Shown: positions 8,699 to 18,525 of the stretch, one piece after another
How the letters are laid out: each line of letters starts with the position of its first letter
Numbering within the stretch: position 1 is the stretch's first letter
Source of the DNA: Schlesneria sp.
Lineage (GTDB): Bacteria > Planctomycetota > Planctomycetia > Planctomycetales > Planctomycetaceae
Assembly: GCA_028291515.1 (NCBI GenBank)
Contig: JAQGHU010000064.1
Coordinates: 62,001 to 126,000 of the forward strand
Direction of reading: 5' to 3'
DNA length: 64,000 bases
Translations under genes and position numbers: made by a program
Notes under the pieces: model-generated
The model's input: only the letters and a program-made list of their open reading frames with translations
The model's database searches: none
What the model was told of the DNA's origin: nothing

Positions 8699-10540
8699 AT
8701 GCCAGGTCCCGTACAATGGAAGCGCTTCAACGGACAAGTCATTGTCGGCTTGGTAGCCATCGCCATACTCAACTCGGGATGTCAGCCGTCTTCAGCCCTC
8801 CAGCAAAAGGAGGCTCCCGTACCCCCGATCAGTCACAATTCGTCTGCGACGCCAGCACCGATATCTGCCCCCGCGAAAAAAAGTTCCTCTGTTCCTTTTA
8901 GATTTCGGGATGCCACAAGCGACTGGGGGCTGAGCTTCACTCGATTTGACGACATGCGCGGCGACAACCGGATCCAGGAATTGCTGGGGGGAGGCGTGGC
9001 ACTTGTCGACTTTGACCTCGACGGAAGCCTGGATTTATTTATGGTGCAGGGTTGTCGACTTCCTTTGCGGGAAAAGACCAACGAGTACACCAACGAGATG
9101 TATCGCAATCGTGGTCGATTTGAAAAAGTCACAGAAGTGGCCGGACTTGTGGCGCATGGCTACTACAGTGGGTGTGAGGCTGGGGACTACGACGAAGATG
9201 GATTCCCAGATCTGTTTCTGTCGGCCTACGGTAGTTCCGGACTTTGGCGCAACAACGGTGATGGCACCTTTCAGGCAGTTGCAGATGGTGGGGGGTTAGC
9301 GAGGGAATCCTGGACCACCAGTTCCGCGTGGGCGGACTTCAATGGCGACGGTCTGCTGGATCTTTTTGCGGCGACCTATGCTAAGGCTAATGATGATCCG
9401 CCGATGATTTGTAAAGAACCTCGCAGTCCAACTGGTACGAAGTCCTGCTCACCGATCCTCTTCCCCGCGTTGGATGATTTTCTTTTCGTCAACGACGGTC
9501 ATGGCAGTTTCGCGGAGGTGACACGGAGTGCTGGAATCACCGGGCTCGATGGTCGGGGCCAGGGAACGGTGGCTTGTGATCTGACGGGAGATGGATGGTG
9601 TGACATCTTCGTCGCGAATGACACGACGCCAAGCTTCCTTTACGTAAATCAAACTGGAAAAAACGAAAAGACGCAGATCTCCGGTCGGGAATTGTTGTTG
9701 CCTCAATTCGAGGAACGCGGCATCGAGTTTGGTGTCGCACTGAATGCGGATGGGAAAGCAACCGCTGCGATGGGGGTGGGGCACGGAGACTATGACGGCG
9801 ACGGATGGCCTGATCTATTCATCACAAATTTCTTCCTGGAGACGAATACTCTATTTCGAAATCTGGGGGGAGCGGCCTTCGCAGACGTGTCCAACTCTTC
9901 ACGACTTGGTCCCCCCAGTCGCAATACGCTGGCCTTCGGAACCGAGTTCCTCGATGTCGATCACGATGGATGGCTTGACTTGGTCGTCCCCACGGGCCAC
10001 ATCGAAGATCGACCGTGGTCTAAAAACGAACCCTACCGAATGCGTCCTCATCTATTTCGGAATGATCGGAACGGTCGATTCACGGAAGTGTCATCCGAAG
10101 CTGGTTCGTACTTCACTTCGGAATGGATCGGACGCGGGTTGGCCACTGGTGATGTCGATCGGGATGGCGATCTCGATTTTGTCGTCGGCAATCAAATTGA
10201 CCCGTCACTCCTCGTTCTTAATGAAACTCCAGCTTCCGGCTCAAGCGTTGTGATCAAGCCAGTAGGCCGTTTGCGTTCGCCCCGATGTGGCATTGGAACA
10301 CGCGTGATCGCAACTGGGGTCATTCCTCAGGTGCTTGCTCGTGACATCGCTGGCGGTGGCAGTTTCCTATCGACCTGTGCTCAAGAATTACACTGCGGGC
10401 TTGGCGACAAAAAGTCGATCGCCGAAATCCAACTGCTGTGGCCCGATGGACAGGTAGATCGTTGGTCCAACGTGCAGGCCGGTTACTACGTCGCTATCGA
10501 AGGGGGACAGTTGTTCCGCATCCATTTCCCCGCGGAATAG
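8699..10540 (+). CDS. FG-GAP/VCBS-repeat lipoprotein with C-terminal ASPIC/UnbV domain
   Basis: 613 residues. The start at 8699 gives a lipoprotein leader with the lipobox NSGC. Residues about 70-520 are FG-GAP/VCBS repeats: repeated calcium-loop motifs of the DxDGDGxxD kind (DFDLDGSLD, DYDEDGFPD, DFNGDGLLD, DYDGDGWPD, DVDHDGWLD, DVDRDGDLD) of an integrin-like beta-propeller. The last 80 residues match ASPIC/UnbV, ending with a WPDG motif. The protein is exported and probably calcium-binding. It is paralogous to the product of 16146-18005 and pairs with the upstream TPR gene in the same way. Confidence 0.9.
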   Translation: MPGPVQWKRFNGQVIVGLVAIAILNSGCQPSSALQQKEAPVPPISHNSSATPAPISAPAKKSSSVPFRFRDATSDWGLSFTRFDDMRGDNRIQELLGGGVALVDFDLDGSLDLFMVQGCRLPLREKTNEYTNEMYRNRGRFEKVTEVAGLVAHGYYSGCEAGDYDEDGFPDLFLSAYGSSGLWRNNGDGTFQAVADGGGLARESWTTSSAWADFNGDGLLDLFAATYAKANDDPPMICKEPRSPTGTKSCSPILFPALDDFLFVNDGHGSFAEVTRSAGITGLDGRGQGTVACDLTGDGWCDIFVANDTTPSFLYVNQTGKNEKTQISGRELLLPQFEERGIEFGVALNADGKATAAMGVGHGDYDGDGWPDLFITNFFLETNTLFRNLGGAAFADVSNSSRLGPPSRNTLAFGTEFLDVDHDGWLDLVVPTGHIEDRPWSKNEPYRMRPHLFRNDRNGRFTEVSSEAGSYFTSEWIGRGLATGDVDRDGDLDFVVGNQIDPSLLVLNETPASGSSVVIKPVGRLRSPRCGIGTRVIATGVIPQVLARDIAGGGSFLSTCAQELHCGLGDKKSIAEIQLLWPDGQVDRWSNVQAGYYVAIEGGQLFRIHFPAE

Positions 10541-10706
10541 CAGTCTTTCTCGTTTGGGGTGATGCCCTCCCTGCAGGTTGTTGCAGCCTCGTCTTTGTGA
10601 GAATCAAGAAGAGGGCTCGTCCCAAACCGAAGCTGTACCAACACAGTTTCGTAAGTTCATCTTGGATAAGCTGCGATCACCGGCCGATCGATCAAGATAA
10701 TAATAA

Positions 10707-10732
10707 GAAGCCCGGACAATGGGCCGGGCTTC
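10707..10732 (-). terminator. Rho-independent terminator of the first DUF1559 gene
   Basis: GAAGCCCGG / CCGGGCTTC stem with an eight-base loop. Read on the minus strand it is followed by TTATTATTATCTT. It lies 40 bases past the stop of the minus-strand pilin-like gene. Confidence 0.85.
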
Positions 10733-10772
10733 TCACGAGACAACGCATGACGAACGTGATGATCAATTCCGC

Positions 10773-11780
10773 TTAGAAATCGCCAACCGTTTCGCCGGCA
10801 GCTCTGGTCTGGATGGCTTTGTGGACATTGCCATCGATATTCTGGGAAACGAATCGTGTGGAACCATCGGCCATCAGGCAATGCACACCGCCCACGTGCA
10901 AGCTTTTCGGACCAGCTTGACCGTCACCGCCAGAAAAGCCGCCCATGCCGATCTGCGTATTGTTGTAGTCGTTTGGTCCCCAGCAGTCGTCACCGTTCGT
11001 ATGGTTGTTGCTTGGGCTGCCCCCTTCGTTGATGCCGTAACAGTCACCAGTTTGGCTTGCGCCACCGATCATATTGTTACAGTTTCCTGTCAAGCCCGAA
11101 CCGGGACGACCTGATACAAATACCCCACGCGGATCATTCTGATTCCAGCCGGCACGGATTTCCCAAACCATCGACGTGTTGGACGTTCCGTCATTCACCT
11201 GGGCGATATTGCAACCGCCTTGGTTTCCAAACATGCCGGCGTTTGTGCCTGTATTCGCGTACCAATCATTCATGTTTCCGATCGCAACACCGCTGGCGGC
11301 GTAACTAGCTCGCGAAAACTGCTGGTTGTTCGTCACGAACATATTACCCCCATTTGCACCACCATCGCTCGGGCACCACTGTGATGATAGTTTTGCCTGC
11401 TGGATTGGTACGTTTGACGGATCGAAGATCGAGACATTCGCATTGAACTGGTTGTAAAGCGGGGCCTGATCAATGAATGGCAGGATCATGATGCGCCAAC
11501 TGGCACCTTGATTCGTTCCGCCCCATCCTCCGGTATCAATGCTACCCGTTCGCCAGATCTGTCCGGGAGGGAACATTCTCGCAGTGTCGTGATAATTGTG
11601 CAGTGCCAAGCCGAGTTGCTTGAGATTGTTCTTGCACTGCGTGCGGCGAGCTGCTTCGCGCGCTTGCTGCACGGCCGGCAGCAATAGCGCAATCAGGACG
11701 GCGATGATGGCGATGACCACGAGCAACTCGATCAGAGTAAATGCGCGTTGGCGTCGCCCGTGAGGGGACTGTGTCTTCAT
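10773..11780 (-). CDS. DUF1559 pilin-like protein (copy 1)
   Basis: 335 residues. The start at 11780 has GGAGG seven bases upstream. A type IV pilin/pseudopilin leader is present: a charged leader, then [20 protein letters not shown] (prepilin peptidase cleavage before Phe), continuing with [20 protein letters not shown]. The C-terminal part holds the H-X9-DG motif (HVGGVHCLMADGS). DUF1559 proteins are a large planctomycete family of putative pseudopilin-type surface or secretion components. It is more diverged from copies 2 and 3 than those are from each other. The coding strand ends at its own hairpin terminator. Confidence 0.93.
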   Translation of the reverse strand: MKTQSPHGRRQRAFTLIELLVVIAIIAVLIALLLPAVQQAREAARRTQCKNNLKQLGLALHNYHDTARMFPPGQIWRTGSIDTGGWGGTNQGASWRIMILPFIDQAPLYNQFNANVSIFDPSNVPIQQAKLSSQWCPSDGGANGGNMFVTNNQQFSRASYAASGVAIGNMNDWYANTGTNAGMFGNQGGCNIAQVNDGTSNTSMVWEIRAGWNQNDPRGVFVSGRPGSGLTGNCNNMIGGASQTGDCYGINEGGSPSNNHTNGDDCWGPNDYNNTQIGMGGFSGGDGQAGPKSLHVGGVHCLMADGSTRFVSQNIDGNVHKAIQTRAAGETVGDF

Positions 11781-12130
11781 GGAGCCTCCGAAAAAACGAA
11801 AAAGCAAACAAACGCGAGACGTTTCGCGTACAGAACGCGTGATGAACTGGCCCGCCGAACACGAAAAACGTGGGCATTAATGGAAAGGCGATGGAATCAA
11901 GCAAGAATCAGACGAACATCGACAGAAGTGACAACGTGAAGAATTACTGAATTTCTGTGGGCATTGCCATCAGATAAACAGCGACTTTCGCTTTTTTTAG
12001 AAGTTTTTTGGTGAAAAAGCGGATTTCCATAACCCAAGTGATATAAAGACGTTCTGTCTTCATGTTAAGACAAAATGACTGCATTTTTTTGCTGCAAAAT
12101 GCCCAGCACAGACGATCGCCGCGGAAATAA
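11781..12130. other. AT-rich intergenic region upstream of DUF1559 copy 1
   Basis: No gene seen. The stretch from about 11940 to 12115 is noticeably AT-rich, with A/T runs and a small GTCTT...AAGAC hairpin, consistent with promoter and leader sequence for the minus-strand pilin-like gene. The reading frame at 11944-12162 runs into the terminator and is not credible. Confidence 0.5.
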
Positions 12131-12134
12131 AAAA

Positions 12135-12159
12135 GAACCCGATGGATTAGATCGGGTTC
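12135..12159 (-). terminator. Rho-independent terminator of DUF1559 copy 2
   Basis: Nine-base stem GAACCCGAT / ATCGGGTTC with a seven-base loop. On the minus strand it is followed by a T tract (TTTTTTATTT). It lies about 50 bases past the stop of the gene. Confidence 0.9.
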
Positions 12160-12209
12160 CAAATTCGGAAACTGTGATGATTCAGGCGACCAGTCGTCGC
12201 TTCTGAGAT

Positions 12210-13247
12210 TCAGAAGTCTCCCACGACCTGTCCATCACCTTGGGCCGTGATCTTGGCCATCGCGCCGCCGTCGAGATTCTGGCTGACGAACCGCACGGAA
12301 CCATCGCACATCAGGGCATGCACGCCACCGGTGTGCAGACTTTTCGGCCCCGATTGTCCGTCGCCGTTGCCGTGACATCCCATTCCTTGTGTCGGAGCGC
12401 TGATGCAACCCAGAATGTCATCTCCGTCGGGATGAGTTCCTTCATTGATCCCAAAACAATCGCCGCTGCCTGTACCCCCGCCGTTGTTGTTGCAGTTGGC
12501 AGTAAAACCGGCACCAATTCGACCGCTCGCCCACAGGCCGCGGGGATCGGTTGCCGCCATGCCCGCTCGAATCTCCCACGACGCGACTGTATTCGACGTT
12601 CCATCGCTCACAGAATTGATTCCGCCCCAACCGTTCCATCCCATCACGCCGCGCTGGTTTGGGCCCGTCTGGCCATAGGATTGGTTTCCAGAGCCTGCCG
12701 TCGCGCCATTGAATGTTTGTGGTCCAATTCCGCACGCAGCATAACTGCCGCGCCCCCATTGGTTCGGACCCATTCGACCTGTGTCGATAAACTTATTGCC
12801 GCCGTTTGCATACGAATCGCTGGGGCATTGGAACCCCGCGATGTTGGCGCTCGTCACGTTCGCATTGATCGCGTTCCCGATTGCCACACTTAAGTTCGCC
12901 TGATTGAACAGGGGGGCCTGATCAATATAAGGCAATAGTCCCACCAGCCAGCTTGGTCCGTGCATTGTGTCGGCACCGCTCTGCTGGTAACCGATCATTC
13001 CGCCACTGGGGAAATTGCTGAAATAGATGGCCGCCGGAAACTTCAAATACGTGTCGTGGTAATTGTGTAATGCCAAGCCAATCTGCTTCAGATTGTTTTT
13101 GCATTGTGTTCGACGAGCGGCCTCGCGTGCTTGCTGTACTGCGGGAAGAAGAAGCGCGATCAAAACCGCGATAATAGCGATGACCACCAGCAATTCGATC
13201 AACGTAAATGCGCGTGGCCGTCGCCCTTGAGGGGCCTGAACTTTCAT
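12210..13247 (-). CDS. DUF1559 pilin-like protein (copy 2)
   Basis: 345 residues. The start at 13247 has a GGAGG site; an open extension upstream to 13376 is not supported. It has the same prepilin leader and pilin helix as copy 1, then a long Gly/Asn-rich C-terminal domain with the H-X9-DG motif [13 protein letters not shown]. It is very similar to copy 3 throughout, including [11 protein letters not shown] and FQCPSDS, which points to recent duplication. Each copy has its own promoter region and terminator, so they are probably transcribed separately. Confidence 0.93.
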   Translation of the reverse strand: MKVQAPQGRRPRAFTLIELLVVIAIIAVLIALLLPAVQQAREAARRTQCKNNLKQIGLALHNYHDTYLKFPAAIYFSNFPSGGMIGYQQSGADTMHGPSWLVGLLPYIDQAPLFNQANLSVAIGNAINANVTSANIAGFQCPSDSYANGGNKFIDTGRMGPNQWGRGSYAACGIGPQTFNGATAGSGNQSYGQTGPNQRGVMGWNGWGGINSVSDGTSNTVASWEIRAGMAATDPRGLWASGRIGAGFTANCNNNGGGTGSGDCFGINEGTHPDGDDILGCISAPTQGMGCHGNGDGQSGPKSLHTGGVHALMCDGSVRFVSQNLDGGAMAKITAQGDGQVVGDF

Positions 13248-13585
13248 TGAACCTCCGAGAATCATGACGAAAGGGTTAGACAAGAGAAGTGCGATGTGAA
13301 GTCCCTTAAGACGCCACTTTTCTAATTCACTAGAAAAAGCGATGCCACAGTGTGCGAATGTAGCGTGGGCTGTCATAGCAGTTGATCAGGCAGGTCAGAA
13401 GATCGCGTGTAAAGTATTGTTTAAATAGATGTTATGAAATATAAGTACTGCTTCAACAGGAGTGAGTAAAGTGTGATCAACACTTCTGAGCGTATTGGAC
13501 AGTACGGTGGCAGAGTAACACCTCTTTATCAGACACATGATCGTTTTTGTCGCATCATGAACGCCAATGTTCTCAGCCAAAAAAA
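13248..13585. other. Intergenic region between DUF1559 copies 2 and 3
   Basis: About 400 bases between the two coding regions, with no gene seen. It should contain the promoter for copy 2 near 13250-13450, where AT content rises, and ends at the terminator of copy 3. Confidence 0.5.
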
Positions 13586-13611
13586 GAAACCCGATCGAGT
13601 GATCGGGTTTC
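13586..13611 (-). terminator. Rho-independent terminator of DUF1559 copy 3
   Basis: Perfect 11-base stem GAAACCCGATC / GATCGGGTTTC with loop GAGT. On the minus strand it is followed by seven T. It is very similar to the terminator of copy 2, as expected if gene and terminator were duplicated together. Confidence 0.9.
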
Positions 13612-13646
13612 ATATCGGATATTGTCGTCGATTAATGAGATGCAGA

Positions 13647-14684
13647 TTAGAAGTCGCCAGCGACCTGCCCGTCGGCTTGAGCAGTAATTTTGGCCATCGT
13701 TCCGCCGTCCAGGTTCTGGCTGATAAATCGCACAGAACCGTCGCACATCAGGGCATGCACACCGCCGGTATGAAGGCTCTTCGGGCCTGCTTGTCCATCT
13801 CCGTTGGCATGGCAACCCATTTGAGGAGGCGAGGTGACACAACCCAGGACGTCATCGCCGCCATCAGTTCCCGAGTTGATACCGAAGCAATCTCCGCTAA
13901 CCATACCGCCACCGGGATTATTGCAATTGGCCATCCAGCTGGCACCGACTCGACCACTGGCCCACAGTCCGCGCGGGTCAGTGGTGCTAAGACCAGCCCG
14001 AAGTTCCCAAGCGGCGACTGTATTCGACGTACCATCGGTCACCGAGTTGATCCCACCCCAGCCGTTATAGCCGATGACACCACGCCAATTCGGCCCGATC
14101 TGCCCGGCGGATGGTGGCAGTGTTCCAGTAGTCCAACCGTTTGCTCCATTGAACGTCAAAGGTCCCGTTCCTGACGCCGCATAGTTTCCGCGGCCCCATT
14201 GGTTCGGCCCCATTTGGCTCGTATTAAGGAACTTGTTGCCGCTGGAATTCGAGTCACTCGGGCATTGGAACCCGGCAATATTGGCACTCGTGACCGCCGC
14301 ATTGATCGAATTGCCCATGGCAACGGAGAAGTTTGCCAAGTTGAAAAGGGGGCCTTGATCGATGTACGGCAGCAGACCCACCAGCCAGCCTGGACCATGC
14401 GTCGTATCGGCTCCTGTCGCCGAATACCCGCTCAGTCCACCATTGGGAAAGTTGCTGAAGTACATAGACGCCGGAAACTTCAGATACGTATCGTGGTAGT
14501 TGTGCAGTGCCAAACCGATCTGCTTCAGATTGTTCTTGCACTGGGTTCGGCGAGCCGCCTCGCGAGCCTGCTGGACAGCGGGCAGCAGCAGGGCGATCAG
14601 CACTGCGATAATAGCAATTACCACCAGCAATTCGATCAGCGTAAAAGCGCGTTGTCGACGTAATTCAGGACGGGTTTTCTTCAT
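13647..14684 (-). CDS. DUF1559 pilin-like protein (copy 3)
   Basis: 345 residues. The N-terminus ([12 protein letters not shown] before FTLIELL) is a short positively charged prepilin leader; the pilin helix and [20 protein letters not shown] follow. The C-terminal domain has [13 protein letters not shown]. Its closest relative in the window is copy 2. The adjacent TPR gene at 14888 is divergent and the 200-base gap between them probably holds both promoters. The likely role is an exported pseudopilin-like subunit; no partner secretion ATPase is visible here. Confidence 0.93.
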   Translation of the reverse strand: MKKTRPELRRQRAFTLIELLVVIAIIAVLIALLLPAVQQAREAARRTQCKNNLKQIGLALHNYHDTYLKFPASMYFSNFPNGGLSGYSATGADTTHGPGWLVGLLPYIDQGPLFNLANFSVAMGNSINAAVTSANIAGFQCPSDSNSSGNKFLNTSQMGPNQWGRGNYAASGTGPLTFNGANGWTTGTLPPSAGQIGPNWRGVIGYNGWGGINSVTDGTSNTVAAWELRAGLSTTDPRGLWASGRVGASWMANCNNPGGGMVSGDCFGINSGTDGGDDVLGCVTSPPQMGCHANGDGQAGPKSLHTGGVHALMCDGSVRFISQNLDGGTMAKITAQADGQVAGDF

Positions 14685-14887
14685 TTTCTTGTCTCACAAA
14701 GCAGAATCAAACAGATCCATCAAATCGCCATGTCGACCGTATCAAATAGTCGCAACTCTTTATTCGGTAAAGAAAACGGGAGACCTGACCAGTCAGTCAA
14801 TTATTGCATCTGAACGCGAGGGTACAAGGGATCACCGAAAAGATGGATGAAAATTCAGTCACAATTCAGTTCGAAAGAGCCTGAGGT

Positions 14888-16132
14888 ATGTTGACCCGTC
14901 CGCGTCTGCTGACGATGGCAATTTTGCTGAGCATGTCGCTCCTGCTGCTCGCCGCGATCTATTACGTCCGAAACCCCGTGGGACCGGGTCTTCCTGCGGA
15001 GATTAGTGCTCCAGAATATCGGCGGGCTCGCGAAGCCTTTGAGCTGAAATACAGGAAAGTTGCGGACCAGATCGATGTCCTGTCCTGGATCGCCGAACGG
15101 AAGCTGGCTTCAAACGATCCCGCTGACGCCATTCCCTGTTTCGCGGCGATTCCGACATCGCACCCGAAGTATGGACACATGGCTCGGTACCAGCAGGGCC
15201 AGATTTTGCTCAAACTGCATCGAGCCGTTGAGGCCGAGCAACAATTTCGAGAATTGATCGCAGCGGAAGAGGCCACGCCCGTCCTGGAGCCGCGACGACT
15301 GATCAACGCTCGCGGAAATCTGCGCCATATTTTAGAAGTGGAACTCCGCTTCGAAGAACGGCAGCGCTTACTGACAGGAGTTGTTGAACGTCGCGAGGAA
15401 GACGCATTTGAAGCAGTGGTCTACTGTTTCCCAACCGTGTTGCGGTGGAATGGGCCCGAATCCATTCTCTGGTTAGAGCAATTTCATGCAGCCGGTCCGC
15501 ACAGTCCGTGGCTTGAGATTGCCTTGGGTCGTTACCGAACAGGCCAAGGGCGTCTCGATGAGGCTCGGCCGATTCTGGAACGCATATATCAGGAACAGCC
15601 CACAAATCTCTGGGCCGCCGCTGCGCTCATCGCCTGTTTGCAGGAATGTGGCGATCTCGATCGGGCCGCTGAGCTCCTGGAGAAGCTGCCCCCGCAGTCG
15701 GAAGATGATCCCTGGCAACTGCTGACTTTACGCGGCTCGTTCGCGCTCCAGAATGGAAACGCGGATGTCGCATTGGCCGCGTATGAACAGATGCTGCAAC
15801 AAGTCCGGACCTGCACAGAAGCCTGGCAGGGACTGGCTCAGGCGGCTCAACTGAAAAACGATATCGAACGCCGCACCAAGGCGCTGGGTATGGTTGCGGC
15901 CCTCGGGCGAATCCAGAATCATCTGGGGAAGCCACTTCAGAATGCCGCGGACCCCAATTCTTTTCTGGACGTTGCCGATCTCTGTGGCGAATACAATTTG
16001 CTGCGCGAAGGGGCGTTGATGGTGCGGGCCGCAATTCAGCGGGCTCCACAAAATGAACGAGTGCTGGTGACCCGCAAGGCATTTCGAGAGCGGTTGGCGA
16101 AAGAAGGACTGCCAGCTCTGCTGGGACCTTAA
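14888..16132 (+). CDS. Membrane-anchored TPR protein, paralogue of the gene at 7453
   Basis: 414 residues: N-terminal membrane helix (about 7-26), then TPR-like repeats. Homologous over its full length to the protein at 7453-8694, with colinear motifs such as YGHMARYQQ, LRHILEVELRFEERQ and ALGRYRTGQG. It is the first gene of the second TPR + VCBS/UnbV pair; the partner starts 13 bases after its stop. It appears to be transcribed divergently from DUF1559 copy 3. Confidence 0.85.
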   Translation: MLTRPRLLTMAILLSMSLLLLAAIYYVRNPVGPGLPAEISAPEYRRAREAFELKYRKVADQIDVLSWIAERKLASNDPADAIPCFAAIPTSHPKYGHMARYQQGQILLKLHRAVEAEQQFRELIAAEEATPVLEPRRLINARGNLRHILEVELRFEERQRLLTGVVERREEDAFEAVVYCFPTVLRWNGPESILWLEQFHAAGPHSPWLEIALGRYRTGQGRLDEARPILERIYQEQPTNLWAAAALIACLQECGDLDRAAELLEKLPPQSEDDPWQLLTLRGSFALQNGNADVALAAYEQMLQQVRTCTEAWQGLAQAAQLKNDIERRTKALGMVAALGRIQNHLGKPLQNAADPNSFLDVADLCGEYNLLREGALMVRAAIQRAPQNERVLVTRKAFRERLAKEGLPALLGP

Positions 16133-16145
16133 ACAAAGAAGTCGC

Positions 16146-18005
16146 ATGAACATTCGAGCGCGTATCGGGTACCGCCTGCAGAACCTTTGGGTCGCCTTGT
16201 TCGCCCTGCTTGCCGGGGGAGTCTGCGGCTGCACTCAACAGCCTGCTCCGATGCCAGCAATTAGCGGTAACGTGTCATCAAGCCGGCCCGCCGACGTTCA
16301 ACGAATCGCGGAGTCCGCGAACCTTCCCTCGCGACCGGCCGCAACGGTTCCGGGAACGCAGCTCCGATTTCGCGATGTGACCGACGAATGGAAGCTGGAT
16401 TTCGATCGCTACGATGACATCGCTGGAGAACATCGCATCCAGGAAGGGATTGGCGGTGGTATCGCTACCTTTGACTATGACCAGGATGGGCAACTCGATC
16501 TGTTCTTCGCTCAGGGGAGTCGCTTGCCGAGGACCAAGATCACCGATGAATTCTCAAACGAGCTCTATCGGAACACGGGCGGTTTACAGCAAGTCACCGC
16601 TCAGGCGGGACTGACTTCCTATGGCTATCACAGCGGGGTCGCCGCAGGCGACGTTGATGAGGATGGGTTTCCCGATCTGTATATCACCGCCTTTGGAAAA
16701 TCGTCGCTGTGGCACAACAATGGTGACGGAACCTTTGTCGATGTTTCTCTGGCCGCCAAGGTGGTGGTCGATTCCTGGAGCAGCAGTTCTGCCCTGGCAG
16801 ACCTGAATGACGACGGCCTACTGGATCTTTATGTCGTCACGTATCTCGACGCGAATGACGATCCGCACCGCAAGTGCAAAGAAGCACGTTCTCCGAACGG
16901 CTATTCGCAATGTTCGCCAACTCTGTATGCCGCCACGGACGATGTGCTCTTCATCAACGATGGCCAGGGTGGCTTTGTCGACGTCACTCACGAGGCGGGA
17001 ATCAATGGGAAGGACGGCAAGGGACTGGCCGTGGCGACCTGCGACTTCAACCATGACGGCGTTCCCGAGATCTTCGTCGCCAACGATGGAACGCCTCAGT
17101 TTCTGTATGTCAGGACCAACAAGATCAAATCGACGGTCCACGAGGATATTGTTGTTCCCGTCTTCGAAGAGCGGGGGGTTGAACTGGGTGTCGCACTCAA
17201 TGGCGAGGGCCGTTCCATCTCGGGGATGTCCGCTGCACATGGCGACTATGATCGCGATGGATGGGACGACTTGTACGTCACCAACTTTTATCTCGAACCG
17301 AACATTCTGTTCCACAACCTGGGACCGGCCGGCTTTGCGGACGCCTCCACCTCGTCGAGGTTGGGGCCACCGACTCGCCAGACGCTCTCCTTCGGGGCCG
17401 AATTCGTCGACGTGGATCACGATGGCTGGCCCGACCTGATTGTCACGGCCGGGCACATCGAAGACCGAACCTACGTCGAACTCGAGCCGTACAAGATGCA
17501 CGCGCATCTGTTTCGCAACGATCGCAACGCCCGATTCACCGACGTGGCTTCCACAGCGGGGTCCTACTTCGAGTCACTACGAGTCGGCCGCGGACTGGCA
17601 TTGGGCGACATGGATCGAGACGGCGATCTGGATGTCGCGATCTCGCACCGTCAGGACCGAGCCGCGTTGCTGTTAAACGAAACCCCGCGCCGAAACTCGG
17701 GTGTAGTCATCAGGCCGATCGGGAAGGGCCGCGCTGCGAGAAGCGGTGTCGGCACCCGAGTGACCGCTGTCGGAGTCGCTCCCACGCAGTTCCAGGAACT
17801 CGTCGGCGGCGGCAGCTTCCAGTCCGCCTCAGCCCTCGAAATTCACCTGGGTCTAGCGGACCGCAAGCAGTTCGATCAACTCGAATGCCGCTGGGCTGAT
17901 GGCGAAGTGGAAACTTGGCGGAACGTCGCCCCCGGCTATTACATCGCGGTACAGGGCCGCGGGCTCGTCCGGATTGAGACGGCTTCGGTGGCTCCCATCA
18001 ATTGA
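16146..18005 (+). CDS. FG-GAP/VCBS-repeat lipoprotein with C-terminal ASPIC/UnbV domain (second copy)
   Basis: 619 residues with a lipoprotein leader (GGVCGC). Repeated acidic calcium-loop motifs (DYDQDGQLD, DVDEDGFPD, DLNDDGLLD, DFNHDGVPE, DYDRDGWDD, DVDHDGWPD, DMDRDGDLD) form an integrin-like propeller at residues about 75-520, followed by the ASPIC/UnbV module with a WADGEVETW segment. It aligns with the 8699-10540 product from the lipobox to the end. The AAGAAG upstream is a weak ribosome site. It is likely to act with the preceding TPR protein at the cell envelope. Confidence 0.9.
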   Translation: MNIRARIGYRLQNLWVALFALLAGGVCGCTQQPAPMPAISGNVSSSRPADVQRIAESANLPSRPAATVPGTQLRFRDVTDEWKLDFDRYDDIAGEHRIQEGIGGGIATFDYDQDGQLDLFFAQGSRLPRTKITDEFSNELYRNTGGLQQVTAQAGLTSYGYHSGVAAGDVDEDGFPDLYITAFGKSSLWHNNGDGTFVDVSLAAKVVVDSWSSSSALADLNDDGLLDLYVVTYLDANDDPHRKCKEARSPNGYSQCSPTLYAATDDVLFINDGQGGFVDVTHEAGINGKDGKGLAVATCDFNHDGVPEIFVANDGTPQFLYVRTNKIKSTVHEDIVVPVFEERGVELGVALNGEGRSISGMSAAHGDYDRDGWDDLYVTNFYLEPNILFHNLGPAGFADASTSSRLGPPTRQTLSFGAEFVDVDHDGWPDLIVTAGHIEDRTYVELEPYKMHAHLFRNDRNARFTDVASTAGSYFESLRVGRGLALGDMDRDGDLDVAISHRQDRAALLLNETPRRNSGVVIRPIGKGRAARSGVGTRVTAVGVAPTQFQELVGGGSFQSASALEIHLGLADRKQFDQLECRWADGEVETWRNVAPGYYIAVQGRGLVRIETASVAPIN

Positions 18006-18023
18006 TCGGAAAAAATGAGTTTT

Positions 18024-18061
18024 GGCCACGGATGAAACACGGATTGAACACGGATGAAGAG
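18024..18061 (+). repeat. Dispersed repeat R5 (CACGGAT tandem)
   Basis: Three near-tandem units of the form (A)CACGGATGAA just after the VCBS gene. The reverse complement occurs at 43381-43408 after another gene. Both copies lie in short gaps between convergent genes. Confidence 0.7.
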
Positions 18062-18069
18062 TGAGTGGT

Positions 18070-18525
18070 TCAAGCTGTTGATTCGGGCACTGTCAGTTGA
18101 ACTTTTCGTACTCTTGGCTTTGGCTTCCAGAGAATCAGGTACGCCGAGAGCAGCGTCAGTGGGAGTGTCAGCCATGCGTAGTGGATGATGAAGTCGGTGG
18201 TGTGTCCTGGCGATGTTTTGCTAATCGCCAACCCAGCGCCCCGCCAGATCCATTCAATGTCGTCTTGCAGAAAGTCGAAGATCGTGATGTCGCTATTGTA
18301 CGGCAGTGTTACCCAGTAAGGGTCTGCCCCACCCCGATCTAGGTATGTCGGTTCCAATGCCAATTCGCCATTCACAGAAACGACGTAGGTGTAGGAATTC
18401 CAAATCGGGATCACGACCACATCGTGAAGGACGAAACTCCTGACCCATGCCGCCGTCAACAGGCACGCCATCGCCAGTGTGAGACATCCCACTTTCCGTC
18501 GCCAGCCGCGGACGAACTCACGCAT
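18070..18525 (-). CDS. GWRRK-LILWKP family membrane protein (copy A)
   Basis: 151 residues. The N-terminus MREFVRGWRRKVGCLTLAMA leads into a membrane helix to about residue 30. The C-terminus has a second helix, LPLTLLSAYLILWKP, followed by a basic tail. The middle 80 residues resemble no other family member beyond general composition. Its ATG overlaps the stop of copy B in ATGCGTGA, so translation is probably coupled. Last gene of the trio B/C upstream. Topology suggests both ends cytoplasmic and the variable middle outside. Function unknown. Confidence 0.8.
   Translation of the reverse strand: MREFVRGWRRKVGCLTLAMACLLTAAWVRSFVLHDVVVIPIWNSYTYVVSVNGELALEPTYLDRGGADPYWVTLPYNSDITIFDFLQDDIEWIWRGAGLAISKTSPGHTTDFIIHYAWLTLPLTLLSAYLILWKPKPRVRKVQLTVPESTA

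Noticed and set aside
11944-12162. 72-codon minus-strand frame between DUF1559 copies 1 and 2
   Set aside because: It starts inside a hairpin terminator and lies in AT-rich leader sequence.
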